A DNA stretch of 64,000 bases from Janibacter indicus (GCF_900176385.1 NZ_FWXN01000001.1:1-64000), one strand, 5' to 3'. Counted from the first letter of the stretch, positions 34,966 to 44,410 are shown. The notes: generated from the letters alone by a model not told the origin. Numbers and translations are program-made.

Positions 34966-35393
34966 TCAGTTCAGGGAGCGGCTGAGGGCGGGGGCAGGCG
35001 CGAGCTCGTCCAACCATTCCAGATCAGATCTGGCGTTCGTTCCCACTGCACGTGCTGCTGCGGTGGAACGCCACTCAGCCAGCTCACCAACAGGGGCCGA
35101 AGCTCCCGAATGGCAGCACAGGCTCGCATCGTCTCAGCATCTCGCGTGCGAACTCTCCTTGGTCATTTCCGCCGAGGAAACGCAGCAACGGGGAAGCGCT
35201 GCTGAAGACGCATCACCAGTGGGCTTTCGCCAGGGCTAGCGACGAGGCGATGAGGTCCGCCGCCATCGAGACGGCGGCGTAGTGCTCCTCGTACTCACTC
35301 TTGCGCGTGAGCACGAGGGTCTCGCCGTCGCGCGGACTGACCTCGACGGGCCACGGTGGGCGGACCGGAAGACGTTGGGGCGTGGGATACCCG
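34966..35393 (-). pseudogene. Decayed prevent-host-death-type antitoxin gene
   Basis: Three pieces in different minus frames read like one protein. The first is LPVRPPWPVEVSPRDGETLV...LTRKSEYEEHYAAVSMAADL, ending at a stop near 35217. The second is GEFAREMLRRCE near 35150. The third is VGELAEWRSTAAARAVG...SDLEWLDELAPAPAL, ending at 34966. The order matches actinobacterial PHD-family proteins as I remember them. At least two frameshifts and no start codon show it is dead. It begins right after the cysN stop. Confidence 0.55.
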
Positions 35394-36818
35394 TCAGATC
35401 GTGTACTCGACCCCGTGTGTACCCGAGATCATCCCGGCGCCGACTGTGTTGCCGGTGGCCGGGTCGATGAGGATGAAGGACCCCGTCGCCCGGTGGGTCG
35501 CGTAGGCGTCGACTGCCAGTGGCTGCGACAGGCGCAGGGAGACCGTGCCCACCTCGTTGAGCCCCAGCTCGCTGACCTCGCCGTCACGCTCGAGCGTGTT
35601 GACGTCCAGGCGCGCGCCGAGGCCGTCGACGATCGCCTTGACCGTGCGGGTGGTGTGCTTGAGGAGGAGCTTCTGCCGGCTGTGCAGCGTGCCGGTCGTC
35701 ATCCAGCAGACGGTCGCGGTGATTTCGCGGGTCACCTCGGGGGCGTGCTCGGCATCGGCGATGAGGTCGCCGCGGGAGACGTCGACCTCGTCGCCCAGAC
35801 GCAGGGTCACGGACTGCCCGGTGACCGCTTGGTCGTGCGTGGCGTCGAGGGTGTCGATGCCGGCGACCGTCGTGCGCACCCCACTGGGGAGGACGACGAC
35901 GTCCTGGCCGACGCGGAAGCTCCCGGCTTCGACGCGGCCGGCGTAGCCGCGGTAGTCGCGGTGCTCGCCCTGCTGCGGACGGATGACGTACTGGACGGGG
36001 AAGCGGTCGCCCTTCGTCTCGAAGAGGTCGGCGCTGTCGGCGGTCTCGAGGTGCTCGAGCAGACTCGTGCCCGTGTACCAGGGCATCGCGTCGCTGGTCT
36101 CGACGACGTTGTCGCCGACGAGCGCGCTGATGGGGAAGGTCGCGACGGCCGGCACCTGCAGCTGCTCGGTGAAGGCGAGGAAATCCTCGCGGATCTGCGC
36201 GTAGACGGACTCGTCGTAGTCGACGAGGTCCATCTTGTTGACCACGAGCGTGATGTGGGGGACCTGCAGCAGGGACAGCAGGACGGTGTGCCGGCGGGAC
36301 TGCTCGGTCAGCCCGTGGCGGGCGTCGACGAGCACCAGGCCCAGGTCGGCGGTGGAGGCGCCGGTGACCATGTTGCGCGTGTACTGCGCGTGGCCGGGGG
36401 TGTCGGCGAGGATGAACTTGCGACGCGGCGTCGCGAAGTAGCGGTAGGCGACATCGATGGTGATGCCCTGCTCCCTCTCGCTGCGCAGGCCGTCGGTCAG
36501 CAGCGCGAGGTCGGTGTGGTCGTGGCCCTTGGCCTTGCTCGTCGCCTCGACGGCCTCGAGCTGGTCCTCGAAGATCGCCTTGCTGTCGAGCAGCAGCCGC
36601 CCGATGAGCGTCGACTTGCCGTCGTCGACCGACCCGGCCGTCGCGACGCGCAGCAGCCCCAGGTCCACCCGCTCGTCGAGGTGCGACGACCTCTGCCTCT
36701 CTTCCCGTTCGTCGAGGGGCGAGGAGCTCTGCGTCCGCCCACGTTCGTCGAGGTGCGAGGAGCTCTGCGACGAGCCTCGAGACGTGTCGTCGATCAACTC
36801 TTCAGTCTGGATACCCAT
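35394..36818 (-). CDS. cysN: Sulfate adenylyltransferase subunit 1 (GTPase)
   Basis: The 474-residue GTPase drives ATP sulfurylase (CysD) in sulfate assimilation. It has the P-loop AGSVDDGKSTL, switch GITIDVAYRYF, DTPGHAQYTRNM and NKMDLVDY, followed by EF-Tu-like beta-barrel domains. The N-terminus is unusual: residues 13-51 are Ser/Arg/Asp-rich (SRGSSQSSSHLDER) and are encoded by copies of the palindromic repeat. Normal CysN would begin close to the P-loop. The ATG overlaps the cysD stop (TGATG). Confidence 0.93.
   Translation of the reverse strand: MGIQTEELIDDTSRGSSQSSSHLDERGRTQSSSPLDEREERQRSSHLDERVDLGLLRVATAGSVDDGKSTLIGRLLLDSKAIFEDQLEAVEATSKAKGHDHTDLALLTDGLRSEREQGITIDVAYRYFATPRRKFILADTPGHAQYTRNMVTGASTADLGLVLVDARHGLTEQSRRHTVLLSLLQVPHITLVVNKMDLVDYDESVYAQIREDFLAFTEQLQVPAVATFPISALVGDNVVETSDAMPWYTGTSLLEHLETADSADLFETKGDRFPVQYVIRPQQGEHRDYRGYAGRVEAGSFRVGQDVVVLPSGVRTTVAGIDTLDATHDQAVTGQSVTLRLGDEVDVSRGDLIADAEHAPEVTREITATVCWMTTGTLHSRQKLLLKHTTRTVKAIVDGLGARLDVNTLERDGEVSELGLNEVGTVSLRLSQPLAVDAYATHRATGSFILIDPATGNTVGAGMISGTHGVEYTI
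36668..36782. repeat. Palindromic repeat family inside the 5' end of cysN
   Basis: Three units with CGTTCGTCGAGG(T/G)GCGA ending in GAGCCTCGAGACG lie in frame within cysN. On the coding strand they translate to SSQSSSHLDER-like peptides. Confidence 0.85.
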
Positions 36819-37732
36819 CAGAAGTACCCCTCCTTCTTGCGGTCCTCCATGGCGGCCTCGCTGAAGCGGTCGTCGCCACGTGTGGCGCCCCGCTCGGTAA
36901 GACGGGCGACGGAGATCTCGTCGATGATCTCGTCCACGGTGCTGGCGTCGGACTCGACGCAGCCGGTGAGCGTGAGGTCACCGACGGTGCGGAAGCGCAC
37001 GGTTCGCTCGTGGGCCTCTTCGCCGGGACGAAGGGGGTTGTGCTCGCTCGCGGTGAGCAGCATGCCGTCGCGCTCGAAGACGCTGCGCTGGTGCGAGTAG
37101 TAGATCTCGGGGATGTCGAGCTGCTCACGGCCGATGTACTGCCAGATGTCGAGCTCGGTCCAGTTGGACAGCGGGAAGATCCGCATGTGCTCGCCCTCGT
37201 GGATGCGTCCGTTGTAGAGCGACCACAGCTCGGGGCGCTGGTTCTTGGGGTCCCACTGGCCGAAGTCGTCGCGGTGTGAGTAGATGCGCTCCTTGGCGCG
37301 CGCCTTCTCCTCGTCGCGTCGACCGCCACCGAAGGCTGCGGTGTAGCCACGCTCCTCGATGGCGTGGAGCAGCGTGCCGATCTGCAGCCGGTTGCGCGAG
37401 GTCTTGCCGTCGTCGATGACGATGCCGTCGGCGATCGCCTGCTCGACGGAGGCGACGTGCAGCTCGATGCCGAGGCGCTCGACCCAGCGGTCGCGGGTAG
37501 CGAGCACCTCGGGGAAGTCGAAGCCCGTGTCGACCTGGAGCAGTCCGAACGGGATCTTGGCCGGGGCGAAGGCTCGCTCGGCCAGCCGGAGCATGACGAT
37601 CGAGTCCTTGCCGCCGGAGAACATCAGGACGGGGCGCTCGAACTCCGCAGCGACCTCACGGATGATGTGGATCGACTCGGACTCGAGCACGTCGAGGTGC
37701 GTCAGGGCAGCCTGTGGGGCAGCAGTGGGCAC
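36818..37732 (-). CDS. cysD: Sulfate adenylyltransferase subunit 2
   Basis: The 304-residue enzyme makes APS from sulfate and ATP. It has the PP-loop MFSGGKDSIVMLRL, LLQVDTGFDFPE, GGGRRDEEKARAKERIYSHR, and PLSNWTELDIWQYI. GTG 37732 is chosen because GAGAGG lies 8 nt upstream; an ATG at 37768 is possible. It leads the cysDN operon. No cysC or cysH gene is present here. Confidence 0.92.
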   Translation of the reverse strand: MPTAAPQAALTHLDVLESESIHIIREVAAEFERPVLMFSGGKDSIVMLRLAERAFAPAKIPFGLLQVDTGFDFPEVLATRDRWVERLGIELHVASVEQAIADGIVIDDGKTSRNRLQIGTLLHAIEERGYTAAFGGGRRDEEKARAKERIYSHRDDFGQWDPKNQRPELWSLYNGRIHEGEHMRIFPLSNWTELDIWQYIGREQLDIPEIYYSHQRSVFERDGMLLTASEHNPLRPGEEAHERTVRFRTVGDLTLTGCVESDASTVDEIIDEISVARLTERGATRGDDRFSEAAMEDRKKEGYF

Positions 37733-37763
37733 GAGGGAACCTCTCTTCGGACGGGACCCCCGG

Positions 37764-37791
37764 AGCATAACTGGATGTTATGGATGGCCAA
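37764..37791 (-). promoter_or_regulatory. cysDN promoter with dyad
   Basis: The minus strand shows TTGGCC (37791-37786), 16 nt, then TATGCT (37769-37764). Between and overlapping the -10 lies ATAAC-N5-GTTAT (37767-37781), a perfect 5-bp dyad suited to a repressor or activator of sulfur genes. Confidence 0.45.
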
Positions 37792-37911
37792 ACTGATGCT
37801 CAGGTGTTGGATGGTGAGACGGCGTCTTCGGCCGCTCGCGACTACGCGAACCGACGACGGCTAGCTCTGCGGGTAGTGGAGTCTGCTGGGACAGAGTGCA
37901 GGCTGCGACGG

Positions 37912-39147
37912 TCACGTCGTCGCGAGCGCTCGCTGCAACACCGCAGAATTCTGCTCTTCTAGGGCTACTACATCAACGTCAGGAGAATAGGCAGCAGCAG
38001 CCATAGCTTCCTCTGCCGTCAGATTCTCCAATCTGAAAACATTGCCAGCCACTCCGAACATGCCTGACGCCCCAATAAGCTTCTGATCGTAATAGGCGTC
38101 GAACGAAATTCCCACAGTTGGAGTTCCTTCAGCCAAGGCGAAGATCATGGGGTGGTAACGAGTAGTGAACAAAGCGGCACTTTCGGCGAGAAGTGCTCGG
38201 GTAACGCGTGGCCCTACCTGGTCGCGTAGTACATGAACATGCTGACGAGATCCGGCTCCCCATTGGGCTGCCAACTTGTCGAAAGTTTGCCGATCGTCAG
38301 AGTAGGCCGAACCGGTCATGTTGGGGATGAAAGCAACACCCCAACCGCGCGCCCTGGCCAGATCGACCAAGCCCTGACCTAGGCGCGACAAGTTCTCGAG
38401 GTATTTGCGGGACGTGCTGTGCCGTCGGTGAAGCGATAAAGCGATGAAGGGCGTGTCGCCAAACCACTCGTCGACCTGTGCGGAGGCGATAGCGCGATCG
38501 TTGGTCTCGGGCCTGTTGACGATGGCCCAGTCTGGCGTTACCGAGACCGTCGTGTCCACACCCAAACCACGAACCACCTCTGCCGAATGTTCCTCACGGA
38601 CATTGATCGTGGTCGCGAGGCGAAGCATGCGAGCCGCGTAGCGACGATTGCGCTCATCGACGAGCGGGCCGATGCCCTGACCCAAGAAGTGAACGGGCAC
38701 CCCGCTCGAATGAGCCCACTCCGTTGCCAGCCACCATGAAGCAATGCCATGAGGGGCGTAATCGTCGGTTATGGCTCCGGCGCCACTGAAGATGACGCCA
38801 GCGGAGTTACTGAGCTCCTCGAACCACGTGCGGGATAATTCGTCCCGCGGGCCGGTTCGGAGCTTTTCCGCTAACTCAAACGCGAGGCTCGATCTGCGGG
38901 GGTAACTCAATAGCCTCTCCAAGTAGTGTGGTAAGGCGGCAGTCCCCCGGCGCAGTGTCTGATGGAGAAAGGGGAGGAGTGAAACGTCCGAGAATGGTGA
39001 TGTAAAACTAGGATGCGAATCGCTGGTGACGTGGACCGGTCTAGCGAGCCTTCTGAGTTCCTGAACAGTGGCTTCCCACATGCTTTCGTCACCCAGGTTG
39101 GTGCTGCCGTTCGCGCTGGAGAGGACAGCCCAGTCGTTGCGGATCAT
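37912..39147 (-). CDS. Polysaccharide pyruvyl transferase family protein
   Basis: The 411-residue protein fits the PF04230 family: SSANGSTNLGDESMWEATVQ near the start, SGAGAITDDYAPHGIASWW, FLGQGIGPLVDERNRRYAAR, and near the end TTRYHPMIFALAEGTPTVGI. Such enzymes add pyruvate ketals to sugars of surface polymers; some relatives have other roles. ATG 39147 is taken, with GGAGG 12 nt upstream; ATG 39159 is equally possible. GC is lower than the backbone. It is the last gene of the polysaccharide operon. Confidence 0.82.
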   Translation of the reverse strand: MIRNDWAVLSSANGSTNLGDESMWEATVQELRRLARPVHVTSDSHPSFTSPFSDVSLLPFLHQTLRRGTAALPHYLERLLSYPRRSSLAFELAEKLRTGPRDELSRTWFEELSNSAGVIFSGAGAITDDYAPHGIASWWLATEWAHSSGVPVHFLGQGIGPLVDERNRRYAARMLRLATTINVREEHSAEVVRGLGVDTTVSVTPDWAIVNRPETNDRAIASAQVDEWFGDTPFIALSLHRRHSTSRKYLENLSRLGQGLVDLARARGWGVAFIPNMTGSAYSDDRQTFDKLAAQWGAGSRQHVHVLRDQVGPRVTRALLAESAALFTTRYHPMIFALAEGTPTVGISFDAYYDQKLIGASGMFGVAGNVFRLENLTAEEAMAAAAYSPDVDVVALEEQNSAVLQRALATT

Positions 39148-39214
39148 TGTGAGAATCATCCTCCGCGATGTGTTTAGGACTACGGCGTGAGTGCTGGTCG
39201 AAATGTTCGGGACA

Positions 39215-40315
39215 TTAGGGCAAGGTCCCACTGAGGGGGCCCGCCGCAAAGGCGATAAAGACGCTCCCGAGTAGCACAAGAGCGCCGAAATTTCTCGAAC
39301 GACGCGAGTTAGTCGCATATGCTGGTGCAGCAAGCAGAATCGGCGCCAAGAACCAACTGAAAGCGGCGAGTCGGTCGGAGTAGTAAACGTAACCCATTAG
39401 TAAGAAAAGCGAGTTCATCGCCCAGTAGGACTTCAAGAGACTGCCGTACCAACGAGGAACCTCGAGCATCTTCTGGAAGATCAGGAAAATAACACCAAGT
39501 CCCAAGCTGGCTAGAAGGAAGTCTGTTCGATTAGTCCCGCCAGTATAGACCTCGGCGAGTTCGCTCGATGTGTAGTCCCCGTACTTGGGGATATATCGGA
39601 CGAGCGGGCCGAGGGCCGCCTCCTGTGTGTTCGTAACGAATAGAATGGCCATGCCGGCCCAGGCTGTCAGTACTAGGCGCGGCTTTATCCATGGACGCAC
39701 GGATATCAGTGCGACTGCCGCGAAGGGCAGAGCCGACCAATGGAACAAGCATCCGATTATGGCGAGAAGCAGGCCGAGTTTCCTGCGCTCCAGAGCCGAA
39801 GCTACGATCAGGCTAGCGAATATCAGGGACATGGATATTCCCTGACGCGCAACGATGCTTGTGTACGAGGTGAAGATTCCTAGGGCGATGGTAGTGAGCA
39901 TGACAAACGCGACCTGCCACGAGTTGAGAATCTTACTGAGGCTCCAGATGTAGACAAATAGGCAGGCGATGGCTACCCCTGAGAAAAAGGCTTCCGTGGT
40001 AGTTCCGAACCGAGAAAGGACGCCTATGAAGGCCACGTAAAGCAGATCGTCGCCTGCTCGGGTCTGGAAGATGTTGGAATTCAGTGTGTCGCTGAAGCTG
40101 ACGTAGCTGGCGCGTTCTAGGTCTTCCGTATAGAACCGCCGGTCAAGGACGTCATTGTTCGACACTGCGGAGAACCACACCACGTAAAGCGCAAAAACTG
40201 CGACACCGATGCGATGTGCCGCGGAGGCGCGAAGCTCCGATCCGTCAGGCGAGGCCATGGCCGCCAGCGTTGTGAGCCCAGCTACTGTTACCGCGACCAC
40301 GAGTAGGGACATCAT
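39215..40315 (-). CDS. EpsG-like polysaccharide polymerase (Wzy type)
   Basis: The 366-residue membrane protein has about ten hydrophobic helices. It carries the EpsG hallmarks ARQGISMSLIFASLIVASAL and GCLFHWSALPFAAVALIS, the Arg and His of which are conserved in this polymerase family. It likely joins lipid-linked repeat units outside the membrane, after the flippase encoded 2 bp upstream has exported them. GC is low. Confidence 0.8.
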   Translation of the reverse strand: MMSLLVVAVTVAGLTTLAAMASPDGSELRASAAHRIGVAVFALYVVWFSAVSNNDVLDRRFYTEDLERASYVSFSDTLNSNIFQTRAGDDLLYVAFIGVLSRFGTTTEAFFSGVAIACLFVYIWSLSKILNSWQVAFVMLTTIALGIFTSYTSIVARQGISMSLIFASLIVASALERRKLGLLLAIIGCLFHWSALPFAAVALISVRPWIKPRLVLTAWAGMAILFVTNTQEAALGPLVRYIPKYGDYTSSELAEVYTGGTNRTDFLLASLGLGVIFLIFQKMLEVPRWYGSLLKSYWAMNSLFLLMGYVYYSDRLAAFSWFLAPILLAAPAYATNSRRSRNFGALVLLGSVFIAFAAGPLSGTLP

Positions 40316-40317
40316 TC

Positions 40318-41535
40318 TTACGAGATCCTAAGAGTTCTGCGAGCGAGGCTGCTGCGGTAGGCGCGACGTGTCAGGAATATTCGCGTCAGTACCCCTAGGG
40401 TAGTTGCGATAAGTCCTCCGGCTGCCCCCCAGGGTGGGACTGTCACAACCGAGGCGCCGGCGACCATGGCTGCCGCGGCCAGACTCGTGATGAGCGCCGA
40501 GGAGTATCGGTTCAATACTTGGAGGGCGGCAGAGCCGAGGAACAGGGCGGGCTCGCACGACAGCAGGATGGCTAGTGTCAGCATTTCTGTCGAATCTAGC
40601 TTATATTCGGGCCCAAAAGCTGTGGGAAGAAAAATGGCTGTGATCGCCACGAGTAGACCAGAGACAGGAAGGCTGAAAAGGGGTGACAAGACTGTCGCAC
40701 GATCTATGATGCGCTGCACCGCAGGGTCCCCCGCCTCGGAGCGAATCTTGGCTCCAATGGGGAGCCAAACTTGTGTGAGTGCGTTGAGTATTAGTTCTGC
40801 ACCGAGCACTACGTAGAGCACCACGGCATAACGTCCCGACTCTGCGGTTGAAAATGCCAGAGATATCGCGTACTGGGGGATCCCTGCAGCGAGAGAGAGT
40901 ACTCCTGATGACATTCCGATCGCACTACCTGCGCGCAAGAGTTTATTGTTCTCGACGAGCGAAGTGGTCGATGGCTCGATGCGCTGGGCGCTAGAGCGGC
41001 CGATGACGAGCGCGCATATGCCCATAAACGCTGTAGGAATCGCTAACCCCAGCCACAGTGCTGAAACTGCATCCTCTCGCGTGGCTAAAAGAGCGACGGC
41101 CGCAGAGGAGCCAATATAGGTGCCGGCACTCAGCCAGCCGATCCTGTGTAAGTTATGACCCATCTGGGCAGGTGCAAGCGCCAGCTCTACGAAGGCATCT
41201 GCTGCCTTAGTGATTGCCACGATCGGTAGCAAGTCTCCCAAGTAGCCCGGCGTGAAGGCGATTGCGGAGCATGCGAATACAGCTGCGGCACTGGCTATGA
41301 GTCGGATGCGCAGCAATTGGTTGAAGCCCACGCGTGGGGTAAAGGTCAAGTAGAGGGTGCGGAGGCCGAGGTCGCTGAGGATGAATACCGGCGCGGATAG
41401 GGCGAGAGCAAGAGCCATGGCGCCGGCAACGTCGGGATTGAAGAATCTCGCTAGCACCAAGATGACGACAAACTGTGCTGCCATGCGTGAAGCGCGAATA
41501 CCCACCAGCCACATGGCCAACGACCGGTTGGTCAT
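40318..41535 (-). CDS. Wzx-type flippase (oligosaccharide translocase)
   Basis: The 405-residue protein has roughly 12 hydrophobic helices, with the family start WLVGIRASRMAAQFVVILVL and DLGLRTLYLTF. It probably moves undecaprenyl-linked repeat units across the membrane. ATG 41535 overlaps the GT2 stop (ATGA), which fixes the start; the frame is open upstream within the GT2 gene. GC is low. Confidence 0.85.
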   Translation of the reverse strand: MTNRSLAMWLVGIRASRMAAQFVVILVLARFFNPDVAGAMALALALSAPVFILSDLGLRTLYLTFTPRVGFNQLLRIRLIASAAAVFACSAIAFTPGYLGDLLPIVAITKAADAFVELALAPAQMGHNLHRIGWLSAGTYIGSSAAVALLATREDAVSALWLGLAIPTAFMGICALVIGRSSAQRIEPSTTSLVENNKLLRAGSAIGMSSGVLSLAAGIPQYAISLAFSTAESGRYAVVLYVVLGAELILNALTQVWLPIGAKIRSEAGDPAVQRIIDRATVLSPLFSLPVSGLLVAITAIFLPTAFGPEYKLDSTEMLTLAILLSCEPALFLGSAALQVLNRYSSALITSLAAAAMVAGASVVTVPPWGAAGGLIATTLGVLTRIFLTRRAYRSSLARRTLRIS

Positions 41536-42326
41536 CCGCGCAGATACCCCGACTGCCGCCATCCCCGGTGTCGCATGGCTTGCGCCCCCCACCAGAGGAT
41601 ATTTCGACCCAGTTGCGGGACCCTGGGGTAGCCAAGCGCCGCGGCCAAGCGCACGCGGCCCTCGAGCACCCCGTGGATGTGCGCTCCTGTCGGGCCGGCG
41701 CCGCGACTCATCTGCCGGGAGTGGACGCGATACGCGACGAGTTCCTGCTGGATAACGACGACGTCGCCGTGTCGCGCCATCCGAAGCCACAGTTCGTAGT
41801 CTTCCATCTGCCGTAGGGCGGAGTCGTACCCGCCCAACTGCTCGAAGAGCTCCCTGCGGAACATAGTTGAGGAATGGATCAAACAGTTGCGGGTCAACAT
41901 CAACGGTCGCACGTCGCCGTCCCGACGGACACCCAGGGTGCCAGTGACTTTGCCTGTCTCATCGATTCTGCGGGCCAGAGTGCCAGCGACTGCAATCTCT
42001 GGAGAATCGTCGAGTAGCCGGACTTGCGCCGTCAGCCTCCCGTCGAGGCAGAGGTCGTCGCCGTCAAGGCGCGCCAAGTATTCGCCGTGGGCCGACCTCG
42101 CCCCGACGTTGAGGGCGTGGGCCAGACCATGGCTGGTCTCGTTGACTACGCAAGTGACGCGCGGGTCGTGGACCCAGGGGCGGCCAAGGTCGGTTTCGAT
42201 GCCGTCATGAATGACGATGAGCTCGAAGGCGACGCCAGTCTGGCGCAGCACGCTATCGACGGCTTCGTCAAGCCACGGGTTGAGAACGTTGGTTGGGAGG
42301 AGGATGCTGAGTTTGGGCGTTGTCAT
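41532..42326 (-). CDS. Glycosyltransferase family 2
   Basis: The 264-residue enzyme has a GT-A fold: LSILLPTNVLNPWLDEAVDS, DGIETDLG, LARLDGDDLCLDGRL with the DxD-like metal site, and the late QMEDYELWLRM, the ED acid motif. It transfers a sugar to the lipid-linked repeat unit in the cytoplasm. The start overlaps the upstream stop (ATGA). Confidence 0.88.
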   Translation of the reverse strand: MTTPKLSILLPTNVLNPWLDEAVDSVLRQTGVAFELIVIHDGIETDLGRPWVHDPRVTCVVNETSHGLAHALNVGARSAHGEYLARLDGDDLCLDGRLTAQVRLLDDSPEIAVAGTLARRIDETGKVTGTLGVRRDGDVRPLMLTRNCLIHSSTMFRRELFEQLGGYDSALRQMEDYELWLRMARHGDVVVIQQELVAYRVHSRQMSRGAGPTGAHIHGVLEGRVRLAAALGYPRVPQLGRNILWWGAQAMRHRGWRQSGYLRG

Positions 42327-44410
42327 GATTGGGCTCCCTGCATCATGGAGGTGAAGTACTCGCGCCACCGTCGGTGGACGGTTGGTCGTTCGTAGGTGCG
42401 AGCATGCCGTCTCGCTGCATCGCCCAGGGTCGCCCGTCGCGTGGGGTCCTCCAGGAGCTCCAGGAGTACTCGCGTCAGGCCAGCGGTGTCCTTGACGTCG
42501 AACATGAGGCCGGTAACCCCGTCGACCACCGACTCCCGCACTCCAGTCGCATTGCTCACCACGGCGGGGATGCCAAAAGTCGCGGCCTCGAGCACGACAG
42601 TTGGGTAACCTTCGCGATGGCTCGGGAGAACCAAGAGGTCCGTGGCGGAGTACAGGTCTGTCAGGTCATCGAGGTGACCCAACTCGATGACTCCTGGAGT
42701 TTCGTGGATGAGTGAGCGGAGAGGGTCCTGATCAGCGTCGGGTTCCCGCATTCCAGCAAGCGCTAGGACAGCCCCCGTTTTCGACTGGACGTCGCGCCAA
42801 GCGGTGAGAAGCTCAAGCATGCCCTTGTCCTTGGTCAGCCTGCCCACGAAGGACACTATGGGTTGATCCTCGGGCAGGCCCAGACGTGAGCGCGCATTTT
42901 CTCGCCGAGGATGGAACTCGACACCGTTCGCTGAGCCTGGCCCCAACACTCTGATCTTGCGGGCCGGAGCGAGGTGTCGCTCGATTGCCTCATGGCGAAG
43001 ATCGTGGCTCACTGCGACCACCTCGTGGGCCGACGCTGCCGCCACGCGTTCACACCAGGTGAGAAGGCGCTGCTGCGGACCCACGGCGGTCTCGAGCCTT
43101 AGACCATGCAGGACATAGAGGTTGGTGACCCGTGTCAGTCGGCTTGCAAGTGTCCCCAGCAGGCCGACCTTCGGGGTGCCCCACACAGCGATCGTCGGAC
43201 GGATCTCGCGCAAGATGCGCAGCAACGCCCAGAGTGTCCGGGCGTCCATACGCGGACTCGGGTCGCGAGTGGCAGTGATCTCGACGAAGGTAGCGCCCTC
43301 GCGTTCCGCTACCATCCGCGCGTCACCTTCATCAGTCGTGACGAGGACGACATCCCAACCGGCTTGGCGGAGCATGGCAAATTGCCCCGAGAAAAAGCCT
43401 TTCACGGACATTCCCGTTGTGACGCCGAACAGGATTGTCGGTCGCTTGTTGTCGCTGTCGTGTGCTGTGGGGCCGGAGGACGCGGAACGCACTTCTCTGC
43501 CGAGGTCGCGCCAGCCTTCATGGCCGACGACTGCCTCCCAACCACCAGGCGATGTCAGCCATGAAACAGACTGTCTCTGACCAAACCAGACCATTTCGAC
43601 CCTACGAACGTGTGCGCTCAGAGCGGGCCACCCTCTAGCGAACGACCGGCCAACGCGAACCAACACTCTTGCGATAATCCTCGGTATAGACCGAGGTTCA
43701 CGACCCCCTAGCAGTTCAAGAACGGACCTCGTCGTCAGGCCCTCGGAGGGGTGTGTAACGACAGGAGGCGGGAGTTGCGGGGTGACCGCGAGAAAGGCGA
43801 TTGCGCTCCCAACGTTCACGGCTAGCGCTTGGGGTGACGGGTCATTTCCTTCGCCGGGGACCGTGGAAAGCGGAGATGTCGCGATCTTCGTGAGTGTCTG
43901 GGTGACACGACGACTGGCCGCGTGGACTCCGGGGGGACGGTACACCGTCGTAGTCCGTGGACGGATCTGGAGAACCAGCCGCTCGCCTTCAGCCTTGCTC
44001 CGGCTGTATTCAGAGAAGGGCTCAATTTCTAACGTCTCGTTCAACTCCGGCATCCGACCCTGTACCGCGGCGCTGGATAGGTGCACGAGGCGCGGCACCT
44101 GGGCTTGTTCGCAGGCGATGGCCACCAGTGCGGGCAGTAGGGCATTCGCTCCCATGAGCCCCGCACGGTCTCGGCTCGCGGCATTCGAATCCCCAGCGGC
44201 GTTGACGACCGCATCGACACCGATCAACTGCTCCGCGAGCTCGTTGATAACGCTCCGGTAGTCCCGGACGATTTCGGCGGGGATGATGCTTCCGGTGTGC
44301 GTCAATCGAGGGGCCCGGATACGGCGCACTGCAACGCCAGATGCTTCGAGTGCCTCGCACACGAAGGTGCCGATGAATCCCGTCGAGCCGATGACGCATA
44401 CGGTGGTCAT
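42323..44410 (-). CDS. Fusion of SDR epimerase/dehydratase and GT4 glycosyltransferase
   Basis: The 695-residue protein is two enzymes in one. Residues 1 to about 320 are an extended SDR: VIGSTGFIGTFVCEAL for NAD, LSSAAVQG, and YSRSK with Tyr and Lys. From about 345 a GT4 follows: TILFGVTTGMSVKGFF, HGLRLETAVGPQQRL, SFVGRLTKDKGMLELLTAW and HREGYPTVVLEAATFG with E-x7-E. The SDR probably finishes the sugar nucleotide that the GT4 uses, or reduces the product. It is set in the operon by ATGA overlaps at both ends, so a simple frameshift artefact is unlikely. Confidence 0.85.
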   Translation of the reverse strand: MTTVCVIGSTGFIGTFVCEALEASGVAVRRIRAPRLTHTGSIIPAEIVRDYRSVINELAEQLIGVDAVVNAAGDSNAASRDRAGLMGANALLPALVAIACEQAQVPRLVHLSSAAVQGRMPELNETLEIEPFSEYSRSKAEGERLVLQIRPRTTTVYRPPGVHAASRRVTQTLTKIATSPLSTVPGEGNDPSPQALAVNVGSAIAFLAVTPQLPPPVVTHPSEGLTTRSVLELLGGREPRSIPRIIARVLVRVGRSFARGWPALSAHVRRVEMVWFGQRQSVSWLTSPGGWEAVVGHEGWRDLGREVRSASSGPTAHDSDNKRPTILFGVTTGMSVKGFFSGQFAMLRQAGWDVVLVTTDEGDARMVAEREGATFVEITATRDPSPRMDARTLWALLRILREIRPTIAVWGTPKVGLLGTLASRLTRVTNLYVLHGLRLETAVGPQQRLLTWCERVAAASAHEVVAVSHDLRHEAIERHLAPARKIRVLGPGSANGVEFHPRRENARSRLGLPEDQPIVSFVGRLTKDKGMLELLTAWRDVQSKTGAVLALAGMREPDADQDPLRSLIHETPGVIELGHLDDLTDLYSATDLLVLPSHREGYPTVVLEAATFGIPAVVSNATGVRESVVDGVTGLMFDVKDTAGLTRVLLELLEDPTRRATLGDAARRHARTYERPTVHRRWREYFTSMMQGAQS

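Noticed and set aside
35301-37100. 599-codon plus frame opposite cysN and cysD
   Set aside because: Antisense to two well-defined enzymes.
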